64,000 bases of DNA from Sphingobium sp. V4 (lineage in GTDB: Bacteria; Pseudomonadota; Alphaproteobacteria; Sphingomonadales; Sphingomonadaceae): contig NZ_CP081002.1 of NCBI RefSeq assembly GCF_029590555.1, positions 802,501-866,500 of the forward strand, read 5' to 3'. Positions 9,441 through 17,950 of the stretch are shown in pieces. How positions within the stretch are numbered: the first letter of the stretch is position 1; each line of letters opens with the position of its first letter. The notes under the pieces are model-generated. The model saw nothing but the letters and a program-made list of their open reading frames with translations, made no database searches and was not told the origin of the DNA. The position numbers were made by a program, and so were the translations under genes.

Positions 9441-11012
9441 ATGACGCGCCTGACCACGGCTTCAAACAGTATCCGCCAATCGATGGCGCGGCTTCACACC
9501 TGGGCAGGCCTCCTGCCCGGGTGGTTGCTGTTCCTCGTCTTCCTGTTCGGGACTAACGCCTTTTTCCAGCAAGAAATCTCCCGCTGGATGCGGCCGGAAC
9601 TGGACCATGGCGCCGTCACGCTGCAGGCAATGGCGCAAGTCGACCGGATCGTGGCGGAAAAGGCGCACCATGCCGACACGGTGATCGTCTCTTTTCCCGA
9701 TGCGCGCGGCGACAGCCCGATTTCCGTAAGCTGGCGATCCAGCGGTGATTCCGATGAAGCCGACGAAGTGACGCTGGCTCCAGCCACAGGTCGCGCTGTT
9801 ACGGTTCGTCAGACGCAGGGCGGCTGGTTCCTCTATCGCTTCCATTACGACCTGCACTATCTGCCGATCAAATGGGCGCGCCTCGTCGTCTGCATTTGCT
9901 CCCTTGCGATGCTGGTCGCGATCTTCTCCGGTGTCGTGACGCACAAGAAGATATTCGCGGATTTCTTCCAGCTTCGTTTCGGCAAAGGGCAGCGATCATG
10001 GCTGGACGCGCATAACGCCACGGCCGTTCTGATGCTACCCTTTCACCTGATGATTACCTATACGGGCCTGGCGGCGTTGCTGTTCACGCTGATGCCTTGG
10101 GTAATAACAGCCAACTTTCCCAGTGAACGGGCGTACCTGCAAGCGGCCTTTCCATCCCGATCAGCCGGGAAGCCGCACAACAAGGCGGCCACCCTGTTGC
10201 CATTGGGTGAATTGATGACTCGTGCATCACAGGCCTCCGGCGGGCTTTCACCGACCTACATAAGCATCACCAATGCGTCCGACGCCACGGCGCTGGCGGA
10301 ATTCTGGTTCCCCTCCAATCACCTGGGCGGATACAGGCGGCCGCTATATCTGAGCGCCGTTACCGGCGTCGCGGTAGAGTCCCAGCCGCGGATCGGCTCC
10401 GCGCAGGCCGTGCAGCGCGTGATGATCGATCTCCACGCCGGTCGTTTCGCCGATCCGATGCTGCGCTGGCTCTATTTTCTGTCGGGCGTGGGCGGCACGG
10501 CCATGGTGGCCACAGGCCTTGTCCTGTGGACGGCCAAGCGTCGCGCCAAGCTGCCGGATCCGTCGCGGCCGCACGTCGGCTGCCTGCTGGTCGAGCGGCT
10601 GAACATTGGTGTGATGGCTGGATCATGTTTGGGAATCGCAGTTTATTTCCTCGCCAACCGGTTGCTGCCGCTCGGCACGGCGCACCGGGCCGATTGGGAA
10701 ATCAACAGCCTGTTCATCGCATGGGGCGGGGTGTTCGCCTGGGCATTGGTCCGCCCCGCCAGACGGGCCTGGATCGAGGCGCTGACAGCCTGCGCGGCTT
10801 TCTACGCGCTGGTGCCTGTAGTGAACGCCATCACTTCTCTGCGTGGCCTTGTCCCCAGTCTGGCCGCGCGGAATTGGGTCTTCGTCGGCTTCGATCTCGC
10901 CATGCTGGTGACAGCCGCCGCATTTGCGCTGGCAGCAAGGAAAGTCGCAAGCCACAGACAAGAAGCGGTCCCCCGCCAGAAGATGCGCGTGCAGGCGGAG
11001 GGGCGCGCATGA
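9441..11012 (+). CDS. PepSY-associated TM protein (PiuB-like iron-regulated membrane protein)
   Basis: A polytopic inner-membrane protein of 523 residues. It starts MTRLTTAS followed by the family segment ARLHTWAGLLPGWLLFLVFLFG, has a periplasmic PepSY-like region, and at least four more hydrophobic segments. Members of this family reside in iron-uptake operons, and some act as periplasmic reductases for ferric siderophores. The ATG at 9441 has CAGG upstream; an earlier in-frame ATG overlapping the receptor gene is unlikely. Its stop overlaps the next start in an ATGA. Confidence 0.85.
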   Translation: MTRLTTASNSIRQSMARLHTWAGLLPGWLLFLVFLFGTNAFFQQEISRWMRPELDHGAVTLQAMAQVDRIVAEKAHHADTVIVSFPDARGDSPISVSWRSSGDSDEADEVTLAPATGRAVTVRQTQGGWFLYRFHYDLHYLPIKWARLVVCICSLAMLVAIFSGVVTHKKIFADFFQLRFGKGQRSWLDAHNATAVLMLPFHLMITYTGLAALLFTLMPWVITANFPSERAYLQAAFPSRSAGKPHNKAATLLPLGELMTRASQASGGLSPTYISITNASDATALAEFWFPSNHLGGYRRPLYLSAVTGVAVESQPRIGSAQAVQRVMIDLHAGRFADPMLRWLYFLSGVGGTAMVATGLVLWTAKRRAKLPDPSRPHVGCLLVERLNIGVMAGSCLGIAVYFLANRLLPLGTAHRADWEINSLFIAWGGVFAWALVRPARRAWIEALTACAAFYALVPVVNAITSLRGLVPSLAARNWVFVGFDLAMLVTAAAFALAARKVASHRQEAVPRQKMRVQAEGRA

Positions 11013-11299
11013 TTCATGGCACGATCTCGTTCCTGTCGCTAGGCGGCTTCGCTTTGCTGCTGCTCGCCATGACGCGGCATCAGCAGGACTGGCTTGGCCG
11101 TAAGCTCCCTCCGCCCATGAGCCACTCCTTGCGCCGGTCGGGCTTCTTGTTGCTGGGGCTGGCGCTCTTTGTAGCCGGCGCGGGGCTTGGCTGGGGCTAT
11201 GGTGTGGTGACATGGTGCGGATGGCTGACCATCACCGCCGCGCTCGTCGTGACAGCCAACACCAACCGCGAACGCATCCTGCGGAGGGTTCGACCATGA
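11009..11299 (+). CDS. DUF3325 family small membrane protein
   Basis: A 96-residue protein with three hydrophobic segments (residues about 5-20, 45-65 and 68-85) and a Met-Thr-Arg-His-Gln stretch after the first. It matches DUF3325 proteins, which accompany PepSY_TM and TonB receptor genes in iron operons. Start and stop overlap both neighbours by ATGA, indicating translational coupling. Its molecular role is not known; it may be an accessory subunit of the PepSY reductase. Confidence 0.75.
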   Translation: MIHGTISFLSLGGFALLLLAMTRHQQDWLGRKLPPPMSHSLRRSGFLLLGLALFVAGAGLGWGYGVVTWCGWLTITAALVVTANTNRERILRRVRP

Positions 11300-11592
11300 T
11301 CGATTTGAACGGACAAACGCGTGGGCGAGGGTCCATCTTCTTGCGCGTCCTGGCGGGCACGCTCGGGGCATATGGCCTGACCTCGCTCGCCACCGTCGCT
11401 TTGTCCCTGCTTCTGGTAGGGATCGGCATGAACCGGGTGGAAGCGGTCACGGCTGCGGCGCTGGCGAGCTTCGTTATTTTCGCCGTCGTCGCCATGGCCG
11501 TATTTCATGCTCCCAGTGCCGTGCATGCGTGGCGATGGTTGCTCGCCTTTGCCGTTCCCCTCGCACTGGCGATACTGGCGGTGAAACCATGA
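11296..11592 (+). CDS. Small membrane protein, DUF3649-like iron uptake protein
   Basis: A 98-residue protein with three predicted membrane helices: residues about 15-42, 47-67 and 73-95. Position in a PepSY/DUF3325 operon and the pattern fit the DUF3649 family (iron uptake protein of unknown function). Recognition is by context and hydrophobicity rather than by a diagnostic motif. It overlaps DUF3325 upstream and tonB downstream by ATGA. Confidence 0.6.
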   Translation: MIDLNGQTRGRGSIFLRVLAGTLGAYGLTSLATVALSLLLVGIGMNRVEAVTAAALASFVIFAVVAMAVFHAPSAVHAWRWLLAFAVPLALAILAVKP

Positions 11593-12383
11593 ATGCAGGA
11601 CCGAACGTAACGACTATTCCCCGGACCGGGCATGGCGAAGCCGCCGCTCCGAATATAGGCGCGTCACTCGTCCGATCGGCCCCTTCGGTGGCGGAATGTC
11701 ATGGCTACCGTCCATCGCGATATAGCCGTTGGATTGGACTGCTGGGCACAGGAGCAATCTATACGGTGGTGCTGGCCGGGTTCTTCCTCACCATCACGCA
11801 TGTCACGCCGGCGAAACCACCCGCAGCCCTCACAGTGCTCGAACTCAAGGCGCCGGCCTCGCCGGCCAAGACGCCTCCCGAGGAGAAGATAGCGCCAATA
11901 CCGGTCGAGAAGAAGGATAAGCTCCCCGAACCGCCGCATAAGCGGCCAATCGCGCGCATCCCTGTTCCCATAGCGCCGGTATCGATTCCCGTGGAGATCG
12001 TGACGCCCCGGCTTACCGATCCCGGTCCGATCGTACCGGAAACGGCCGCGCCCAAAACCCTGTCCGCGCCACCCGCGCCGCAAGTTTCGAACAACGCGCC
12101 CGATAGCTGGGAAGGCCGCGTCCTGGCCCAGCTCAACAAGCATCGCCGGTACCCGCGTGCGGCAATGGCGCGGCGGCAGCAGGGCGTGCCTTATATCCGC
12201 TTCATAATGGATCGCAGCGGCAAGGTGCTGTCATCACGGCTAGAACGGTCTTCGGGTTTTCCTGAATTGGACCGCGAAGCCGTGGCCTTGGCAAAACGGG
12301 CGTCGCCGTTTCCCGCGCCGCCTGGCGACAAAGGCGGCGATACGCTGGAATTGGTTGTCCCGGTCGAGTTTTTCTTGAAATAG
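11589..12383 (+). CDS. tonB: Energy transducer TonB
   Basis: A 264-residue TonB protein. One membrane anchor lies at about residues 50-70 (IGLLGTGAIYTVVLAGFFLT). A long Pro/Lys/Glu-rich periplasmic linker (about 75-165) spans the periplasm. The C-terminal TonB domain contains RRYPRAAMARRQQG and ends LVVPVEFFLK. It would couple the proton motive force, with ExbB/ExbD encoded elsewhere, to the receptor of the same operon. The ATG overlaps the previous stop. It is the last gene of the iron operon; an IS630 element begins 125 bases further on. Confidence 0.88.
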   Translation: MNAGPNVTTIPRTGHGEAAAPNIGASLVRSAPSVAECHGYRPSRYSRWIGLLGTGAIYTVVLAGFFLTITHVTPAKPPAALTVLELKAPASPAKTPPEEKIAPIPVEKKDKLPEPPHKRPIARIPVPIAPVSIPVEIVTPRLTDPGPIVPETAAPKTLSAPPAPQVSNNAPDSWEGRVLAQLNKHRRYPRAAMARRQQGVPYIRFIMDRSGKVLSSRLERSSGFPELDREAVALAKRASPFPAPPGDKGGDTLELVVPVEFFLK

Positions 12384-12508
12384 GGCGAGCTTTCCTATTC
12401 CCGAACCGATCCGGTCGAACGCCTCAACACCCGGCTTGTCGGATACCGCCGCTCATGATCTCGAAGGACGGCTTCGTTCCATGATTTTCCGGCCGTAGGC
12501 GGCCAAGC

Positions 12509-13678
12509 TAATACCAACCTCCATTGATGCTGACTCACGAGGGGGATTCCCAAGGCGCTGAATTTCTGAATCTATGGCTTCCTGTTGGAGGGCATGACGA
12601 TGGGTGCAGCGATTGGATTGCGGGACGACTTTGACGCAGTGGGCTTGAGACGCATGGCTCGTGCGACAAGGAGCGCGAACCAGGGACGACGGTTGCTGGC
12701 ATTGGCGGAAATTTATGATGGCGCAAGCCGCAGCGATGCCGCACGCATCGGCGGAGTGACGTTGCAGATCGTGCGCGACTGGGTGGTTCGGTTCAATGCC
12801 CAAGGTCCAGACGGTCTCCTCGATGGGAAGGCGCCGGGCAAGCCCCCGTTGTTGAACGATGCCCAGCGCCAGGCTCTTGCAGAGATCGTTGAAAGCGGCC
12901 CGATCCCAGCGATCCACGGGGTTGTCCGCTGGCGGCTGATCGACCTGGCGCGGTGGCTCCATGACGAGTTTGGCGTGTCCCTGACGGAAACGACCGTGGG
13001 GCGGGAGTTGAAGAAGCTGGGCTATGTCAAACTGACGGCACGCCCGCGTCACCATGCCCAGAACGGATATGCGCTGGAGGGCTTCAAAAAGGGGGCTTTG
13101 CAGCCGAGCTGGCAAAGATCAAAGCCGCCCTCCCGCGCGGCACGCCGATAGAGGTCTGGTTCCAGGATGAGGCCCGGATCGGTCAGAAAAACAAGATCAC
13201 CCGGCGCTGGGCCAGGCGCGGCACCCGGCCGTCGGCACCCAAGGACCAAAGAACGAAATCGGCCTACATCTTCGGCGCCATCTGTCCAGAGCTTGGCAAG
13301 GGGGCAGGCTTGGTCCTCCCGTTCTGCAACACCCAGACCATGTCGCTGCACTTGGCGGAGAGCTCGCTATCGAACCAAGTGCCCACGGCGTTCTGTTGAT
13401 GGATCAAGCCGGGTGGCACATGACCGGAAAGCTCGAAGTGCCAGAGAATATCAGCATCATTCCGCTGCCGCCCAAATGCCCTGAACTCAACCCGGTCGAA
13501 AATATCTGGCAGTTCATGCGCGATAACTGGCTGTCCAACCGGATCTTCACGTCCCACGACAACATCATCGACCTTTGCTGCGAAGCTTGGAACAAGCTGG
13601 TCGATCAGCCGTGGCGCATCATGACTATCGGACGCCGCAAATGGGCGCGAGGGTCGTGATCAATGCACGTTGGTATTA
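12509..13678 (+). mobile_element. IS630 family insertion sequence (disrupted transposase)
   Basis: Near-identical terminal inverted repeats TAATACCAAC..(4)..TTGAT occur at 12509-12528 and, inverted, at 13659-13678. Both ends carry TA, the dinucleotide targeted and duplicated by IS630/Tc1-type elements. Length is about 1.17 kb. The transposase frame is broken twice, so the element looks immobile unless the first break is a programmed frameshift. It lies between the iron operon and a tyrosine recombinase gene. Confidence 0.85.
12600..13659 (+). pseudogene. IS630 family transposase, broken by two frameshifts
   Basis: The N-terminal helix-turn-helix part (to about 13085) includes YDGASRSDAARIGGVTLQIV. 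At the run CAAAAAGGGGGC (13085-13096) the coding frame moves by -1 and continues with AELAKIKAALPRGTPIEVWF and QDEARIGQ (catalytic Asp). Near 13355-13368 a second -1 shift is needed to reach MDQAGWHMTGKL (second Asp) and CPELNPVENIWQFMR (Glu). The first site is a slippery A/G run as in frameshifted IS630 elements; the second has no such run and points to decay. ATG 12600 follows GGAGGG. Confidence 0.85.
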
Positions 13679-13783
13679 CTCATTCTGCTCACCGCCATCC
13701 GACAAACGGCCGGTAAATCCGAAAGCCGCCGCTCGCGCTCACGCTTGCAAACGGCGGTGATGTCCCAGGGTGACCAAAGTCGA

Positions 13784-13806
13784 CTCCCCGCCTGTGCTGC
13801 GGGGAG
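13784..13806. terminator. Hairpin between IS630 and integrase 3' end
   Basis: CTCCCCGC and GCGGGGAG form an 8-bp perfect stem with a 7-base loop, just past the stop of the minus-strand recombinase gene. No clear T tract follows, so termination is only possible. Confidence 0.35.
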
Positions 13807-13814
13807 CCGACGGT

Positions 13815-14447
13815 TCAGATTTCGGTGTTTTCAGCGAGCGCGAGCGCGTCTTCCACATCGATCCCCAGATAGCGGACCGTATTCTCAATCTTGCTGTGGC
13901 CGAGCAGGATCTGAACGGCACGCAGGTTGCCAGTCGCCCTGTAGATGATCGAGGCCTTGGTTCGGCGGAGCGAATGCGTGCCATATTCGCTTCGCATCAG
14001 GCCCACCCCCGTCACCCATTCGTCGACAAGCCGGGCATATTGCCGTGTGCTGAGGTGAGCATTGCGATCAACCCGGCTTGGGAAGACATAATCATCGACT
14101 GTGCCGCCCCGCCGCTCGAGCCACGCCAGCAGGCTGGCCCGGGCATCAGGGAGAAGTTCGAATTGAACAGGGCGACCCGTTTTCTGTTGCATGACGATGG
14201 CCCGCGTGCGGATCTGCCCGCCGCTGACGACATCGCCAATTTTCATGCGAACAAGGTCGCAACCGCGTAGTTTGCTGTCGATCGCAAGGTCGAACAGCGC
14301 CCTGTCCCGCAGGCGGCGGCGCTGATTGAGATAAAATCGGATCTCCCATATTTGTTTGGGCTTCAAAGCCCGTTTCGCGCCGACAGTGCGCCCGGCATTC
14401 CAGACTGGGCGCTTGGGGGACGCATTCACGGTTTCAGATATTTCCAT
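13815..14447 (-). CDS. Tyrosine-type site-specific recombinase / integrase
   Basis: A 210-residue tyrosine recombinase lacking most of the N-terminal core-binding domain. Catalytic-domain features are LRDRALFDLAIDSKLRGCDL (Arg I), THSLRRTKASIIYRAT (His-x-x-Arg box, here H-S-L-R-R), and LLGHSKIENTVRYLGID with the catalytic Tyr. The start at 14447 (MEISETVNA) has GGAGAATGATC upstream. Short integrases of this type are common in alphaproteobacterial plasmids and accessory regions. No attachment site could be recognised near it. Confidence 0.85.
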   Translation of the reverse strand: MEISETVNASPKRPVWNAGRTVGAKRALKPKQIWEIRFYLNQRRRLRDRALFDLAIDSKLRGCDLVRMKIGDVVSGGQIRTRAIVMQQKTGRPVQFELLPDARASLLAWLERRGGTVDDYVFPSRVDRNAHLSTRQYARLVDEWVTGVGLMRSEYGTHSLRRTKASIIYRATGNLRAVQILLGHSKIENTVRYLGIDVEDALALAENTEI

Positions 14448-14623
14448 GATCATTCTCCGATTGGCCAGAATTGGCCATTCTGAAGAACGGTTGCGGCCCT
14501 CCGGAGGAAATTTTGTGAGTCGTCGGCTGCACAATGGTCTGTATTCAAGGGGGCAGCCCATGGCTGACCATGAATTGACAGACTTTGCCAATCTTTGCTA
14601 TTTCCTTAGCCTTGGAGGCTACC

Positions 14624-14869
14624 ATGGCTACGATGAACATCTCACTGCCCGACCCAATGAAGCAATGGGTGGAAGCGCAAGCTGACACTGGCCGGTATAG
14701 CAATGCCAGTGACTATGTGCGCGATCTTATCCGTCGCGATCAGGAACGCGCCGACAAGATTGCCGCCATGCAGCGCCTGGCCGATGAAGCTAGAGCGAGC
14801 GGCCTGAGTGATGAGACGATGGCGGACATCCGGGCGCGGGCGATCAGCCAGGCTGGCTTGCAAGCCTGA
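14624..14869 (+). CDS. parD: ParD-like antitoxin (CopG/RHH family)
   Basis: An 81-residue protein with the ParD pattern: MATMNISLPDPMKQWVE at the N-terminus (ribbon-helix-helix DNA-binding strand), then GRYSNASDYVRDLIRRDQE. A charged C-terminal tail would wrap the toxin. ATG 14624 follows a GGAGG ribosome site. It is translated two bases before the ParE gene, and ParD normally represses the operon. Confidence 0.88.
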   Translation: MATMNISLPDPMKQWVEAQADTGRYSNASDYVRDLIRRDQERADKIAAMQRLADEARASGLSDETMADIRARAISQAGLQA

Positions 14870-14871
14870 TC

Positions 14872-15174
14872 GTGCCTCGCTTCCGTTTAACACGCGCCGC
14901 AGTCGATGATCTGACAGCCATCTTTCTTGAGGGAATCGAGCAGTTCGGTCTACCTCAAGCCGACACCTATCATGAAGGGCTGAGCGCGATTTTCGCGTTT
15001 CTCGCAGACTATCCCCATGCCGCGCGTCTGCGCGAGGAGATTTCGCCGCCTGTTCGCGTGCATCCCTACAAGGCCCATCTGGTGATTTATGATGTGGGAA
15101 ATGAGGGCGAGGTCATCATTCTGCGCGTACGGCATGGTAGGGAAGATTGGATATCCTCGAATTATGATGGCTAG
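14872..15174 (+). CDS. parE: ParE family toxin
   Basis: A 100-residue RelE/ParE-fold toxin. The start is a GTG at 14872, two bases after the antitoxin stop. Recognisable elements are RFRLTRAAVDDLTAIFLEG, PVRVHPYKAHLVIYDV and the C-terminal IILRVRHGREDW, where the conserved Arg-His-Gly-Arg lies. ParE toxins poison DNA gyrase; whether this member does is inferred from family. The pair sits next to integrase genes, consistent with stabilisation of a mobile region. Confidence 0.88.
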   Translation: MPRFRLTRAAVDDLTAIFLEGIEQFGLPQADTYHEGLSAIFAFLADYPHAARLREEISPPVRVHPYKAHLVIYDVGNEGEVIILRVRHGREDWISSNYDG

Positions 15175-15366
15175 GCGCGGCGAGGTAGGCGCAGGCGGGG
15201 ATTCAGCAGAGTTTCCGCCCCACTTGGCACTTCTCCTGTCGACCAGCGCACGAACCCGCTCCGCGGGAGGGTCGCTTGGGGTGACGTAGCGTAGTATTTG
15301 TGAGGCTTTCGGCGGGGCGGCGTCGCCCGCCGACGGTGGAGTTCCTTCAACGGAGAGGAACTTACC

Positions 15367-16272
15367 ATGGATGCTATCACGACCGCTGCCCCGACCCATT
15401 CGCTGCGTGAGCGGATGCTGCAGGACATGAAGATGCGTGGCTTCGGGGCGCACACGCAGAATGACTATATCCGACATGTCCGGAACTTCGCCGCGTTTCT
15501 CGGCCGCCCCCCGGACACGGCCACGGTGGAAGACCTGCGGCGTTATCAGGTTGACCAGCACGAGCGCGCCGTTGGTCCAGCCACGATCAATGGCGCGGTA
15601 TCGGCACTGCGGTTCCTCTTCGGGATAACCCTCAGGCGGCCGGAGATGGCCCTAGCGCTGGTCGTCGTTCGCTTCACACCCAAACTGCGGGTGGTTTTGA
15701 GCGTCGAGGAGACAGCGCGGCTGCTCGAGGCTGCGCCAGGCATCAAGTACAAGGCGGCCCTCAGCGTGGCCTATGGCGCGGGCCTGCGGGTTTCGGAGGT
15801 TGCCCACCTCAAGGTCGATGACATCGACAGCACCCGGATGATGATCCGCGTCGAGCAGGGCAAGGGACGCAAGGACCGCAACGCCATGCTCTCACCGCAC
15901 CTGCTGGACTTGCTCCGTCAATGGTGGCGCGAAGGCAAGCGGCGCGGAGTGATGCTACCTCATGGCTGGCTGTTCCCCGGCCGCAGCGGCACAGATCCGG
16001 TCTCGGCTCGCCAGTTGCACCGCGTCGTGCAGGAAGCGGCCGAGCGCGCCGAGATCCACAAGCGGGTAAGCCCGCATACATTGCGCCACTCGTTTGCCAC
16101 TCACCTGCTCGAGCAAGGCGTCGATATCCGGGTCATCCAGGTGCTGCTGGGACACGTGAACATCAACACGACCGGCATCTATACCCAGGTCTCGAGCAAG
16201 ACGATGCGGGCGGTGGCCAGCCCGCTCGACCAGATCGTGGCCGTGATGGAAGGCAGGGCACCTCCCGGTTGA
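15367..16272 (+). CDS. Tyrosine recombinase/integrase associated with IS91
   Basis: A 301-residue XerC/D-like recombinase. The N-terminal SAM-like domain (about residues 12-95) has HTQNDYIRHVRNFAAFL. The catalytic domain contains AYGAGLRVSEVAHLKVDDI (Arg I), EQGKGRKDR (Lys), SPHTLRHSFATHLLE (His-Leu-Arg) and LLGHVNINTTGIYTQV (Tyr). It has a normal full length and all catalytic residues. ATG 15367 follows GAGAGGAACTTACC. It almost abuts the transposase gene, so the two are likely co-transcribed. Confidence 0.9.
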   Translation: MDAITTAAPTHSLRERMLQDMKMRGFGAHTQNDYIRHVRNFAAFLGRPPDTATVEDLRRYQVDQHERAVGPATINGAVSALRFLFGITLRRPEMALALVVVRFTPKLRVVLSVEETARLLEAAPGIKYKAALSVAYGAGLRVSEVAHLKVDDIDSTRMMIRVEQGKGRKDRNAMLSPHLLDLLRQWWREGKRRGVMLPHGWLFPGRSGTDPVSARQLHRVVQEAAERAEIHKRVSPHTLRHSFATHLLEQGVDIRVIQVLLGHVNINTTGIYTQVSSKTMRAVASPLDQIVAVMEGRAPPG

Positions 16273-16276
16273 GCCG

Positions 16277-16555
16277 GTGCGCACCTCACTCGAGGTCGCC
16301 GATATCTTCCGGAGCAGCGGGCCGGCCTATCGCGCGGCCCATGCCGGGCATCTCAGCCTCGGCCAGCTCAAGGTCATGACGGCCATCGAGAACTGCCGCA
16401 CCGCCGCGCTGGGCGGTCACGTCGAGGCCTGCGACGACTGCGGGCACTGGCGGGTCGCCTACAACTCGTGTCGCAACCGGCACTGCCCCAAGTGCCAGGG
16501 CGCCGCCGCGCGCACCTGGCTGGCCGCGCGCGAGGCCGACCTGTTGCCGGTTGGC
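16277..16555 (+). pseudogene. IS91 transposase, 5' fragment (zinc-binding domain)
   Basis: A GTG at 16277 opens the N-terminal part of an IS91 transposase. Its zinc-binding segment reads EACDDCGHWRVAYNSCRNRH followed by CPKC. The frame is intact to codons for LLPVG at 16555, where an IS110/IS1111 element is inserted. Joining base 16555 directly to 17951 restores a continuous frame, LLPVG|YFHVVFTLPN, which defines the insertion point exactly. Confidence 0.9.
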
Positions 16556-16589
16556 TTCTGTGGTTGCCGCCCGGTGTGCAAGAGGGTTT

Positions 16590-16800
16590 TGATCGAATGC
16601 GCGCGTGATCGAGTGCGGTCTTCTGTCAGGCCTTCCTATGCGGCATTTGCAGAAGCCGCGGGCCAGTATGGTGATCTGCGGATCAGGTCCAAATCTACTT
16701 CCCGAGCTTTATCGCTCATGCCAACCGGCTGGTTTTCCTGATCCAGATCTGTTCGATCATTGTGCCCATTCGGGTCGTCGCCTTCTCACACCCCCTTTAT
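16590..16800 (-). ncRNA. Bridge RNA (seekRNA) of IS110/IS1111 element 2, with guides matching its target
   Basis: An 8-bp stem, GGATCAGG at 16680-16687 with CCTGATCC at 16737-16744, closes a 49-base loop. Within it GCCAACCGGC (16720-16729) is the exact complement of the left target flank GCCGGTTGGC (16546-16555). CTACTTCC (16695-16702) equals the rebuilt right target, core C plus TACTTCC from 17951. Read as minus-strand RNA, the left guide comes first and would pair with the bottom strand, and the right guide with the top strand, as in described bridge RNAs. A second hairpin, 16615-16625 with 16650-16659, may be the donor loop. RNA ends are approximate. Confidence 0.75.
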
Positions 16801-16831
16801 CCGGCGTCAGGTAGTTTTTGCGGCATGTCGA

Positions 16832-17863
16832 TCATGCTGCGGCTGCCTGCGCCGAATCTCGGTAATCCTCGTTTTTCGTCAACATAGCCCAGATTGTTCG
16901 CGCCATTTTGTTGGCCAAGGCGATCGCAACAAGCATCCTTGGCTTTCGCGCTGCGATGCGTGCCAGCCACGAGCCTTCCGGAATTGATTTTCGGCCGAGC
17001 CAGTTCAGGCGCGACATTGCTCCGATAATCAGAAGTCTTCGGATATCGCTCTGCCCCGCCTTCGATACCCGACCGAGCCGTTCTTTCCCGCCAGAGGAGA
17101 ATTGGCGCGGGACGAGGCCAAGCCAAGCGGCAAAGTCGCGGCCGCAACGGAAACTCTCCATTGGTGGAGCAAAGGCTTCGACAGCCAAGGCGGTCAACGG
17201 ACCAACTCCCGGAATTGTCTGCAAGCGCCGCGCAGTATCCGCTTCAGCTGCGAGAGCCTTGATCTTTGCCGTCCGGGCATCGATGCGGACCGTCTTCTCG
17301 GCAATCTGCTTCATCAGATCGCCGCACTCCTCGCGCATCAGTTGGGGCAGGTCGCTGTTTGGTCCATCCAGGATACCTTTGATCCTGCCGAGCTGGTGAA
17401 TTCCCAGCGGAACGACATGGCCAAATTCGTAGAGGCACGCTCGAAGAGCGTTCACCAGCTCCGTGCGCTGGTGGACCAGCCGCTCTCGAGCGCGAAACAG
17501 GATGGTACGGCTTTGCTGCTCCGCAGACTTGGGTTCGACGAAACGCATCTCCGGCCGCTGTGCGGCGATCACGATGGCTTCGGCATCCGCCGCGTCGTTC
17601 TTCTGCCGCTTGACGAAGGGCTTCACGTAACGCGGAGCGATCAGCTTCACCTCATGGCCGCGCCTGCTCATCTCGCGCGCCCAGTAATGCGCGCTGCCAC
17701 AAGCTTCCATGACTACAATGGTGGGAGGCTGCTTGGCCATGAACTCAGCGAAACCCTGCCGCGACAGCTTCTTTCGAAACTTCGGCTGCCCGGTCATCGA
17801 TGCGCCGTGCAGCTGGAAAACAGATTTTGCCAAATCCACGCCGATCATCGTATCTTTTGTCAC
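16832..17863 (-). CDS. IS110 family transposase (IS1111 group), second copy type
   Basis: A 343-residue DEDD recombinase, clearly diverged from the first IS110 transposase. N-terminal IGVDLAKSVFQLHG carries the first Asp and KNDAADAEAIVIAA follows. The C-terminal domain has TIPGVGPLTALAV and the Ser-containing FSSGGKERLGRVSKAG. The start is a GTG at 17863, with an ATG at 17848 as alternative. The frame is intact, and the element sits inside an IS91 transposase with a matching guide RNA downstream, so it may be functional. Confidence 0.92.
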   Translation of the reverse strand: MTKDTMIGVDLAKSVFQLHGASMTGQPKFRKKLSRQGFAEFMAKQPPTIVVMEACGSAHYWAREMSRRGHEVKLIAPRYVKPFVKRQKNDAADAEAIVIAAQRPEMRFVEPKSAEQQSRTILFRARERLVHQRTELVNALRACLYEFGHVVPLGIHQLGRIKGILDGPNSDLPQLMREECGDLMKQIAEKTVRIDARTAKIKALAAEADTARRLQTIPGVGPLTALAVEAFAPPMESFRCGRDFAAWLGLVPRQFSSGGKERLGRVSKAGQSDIRRLLIIGAMSRLNWLGRKSIPEGSWLARIAARKPRMLVAIALANKMARTIWAMLTKNEDYRDSAQAAAA

Positions 17864-17950
17864 GGTTGCCGTCCTTTCCGCTCAGTGGCCTCAACACCAC
17901 TAACTTGGCACATTGCGATGCCGTCTGGGGAGGGCGGCAACCACCCCATC

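Larger units (their letters stand above)
16556..17950 (-). mobile_element. IS110 family, IS1111 group element inserted in IS91 transposase
   Basis: This element of about 1.39 kb carries one minus-strand DEDD transposase. Subterminal inverted repeats are GGTTGCCGCCC at 16562-16572 and its complement, GGGCGGCAACC at 17932-17942. The dinucleotide CT occurs at both junctions (16555-16556 and 17950-17951), as the crossover core of a bridge-RNA recombinase would. Because the interrupted gene can be rebuilt exactly, this is the best-defined insertion in the window. About 275 noncoding bases after the transposase hold a candidate bridge RNA. Confidence 0.9.
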
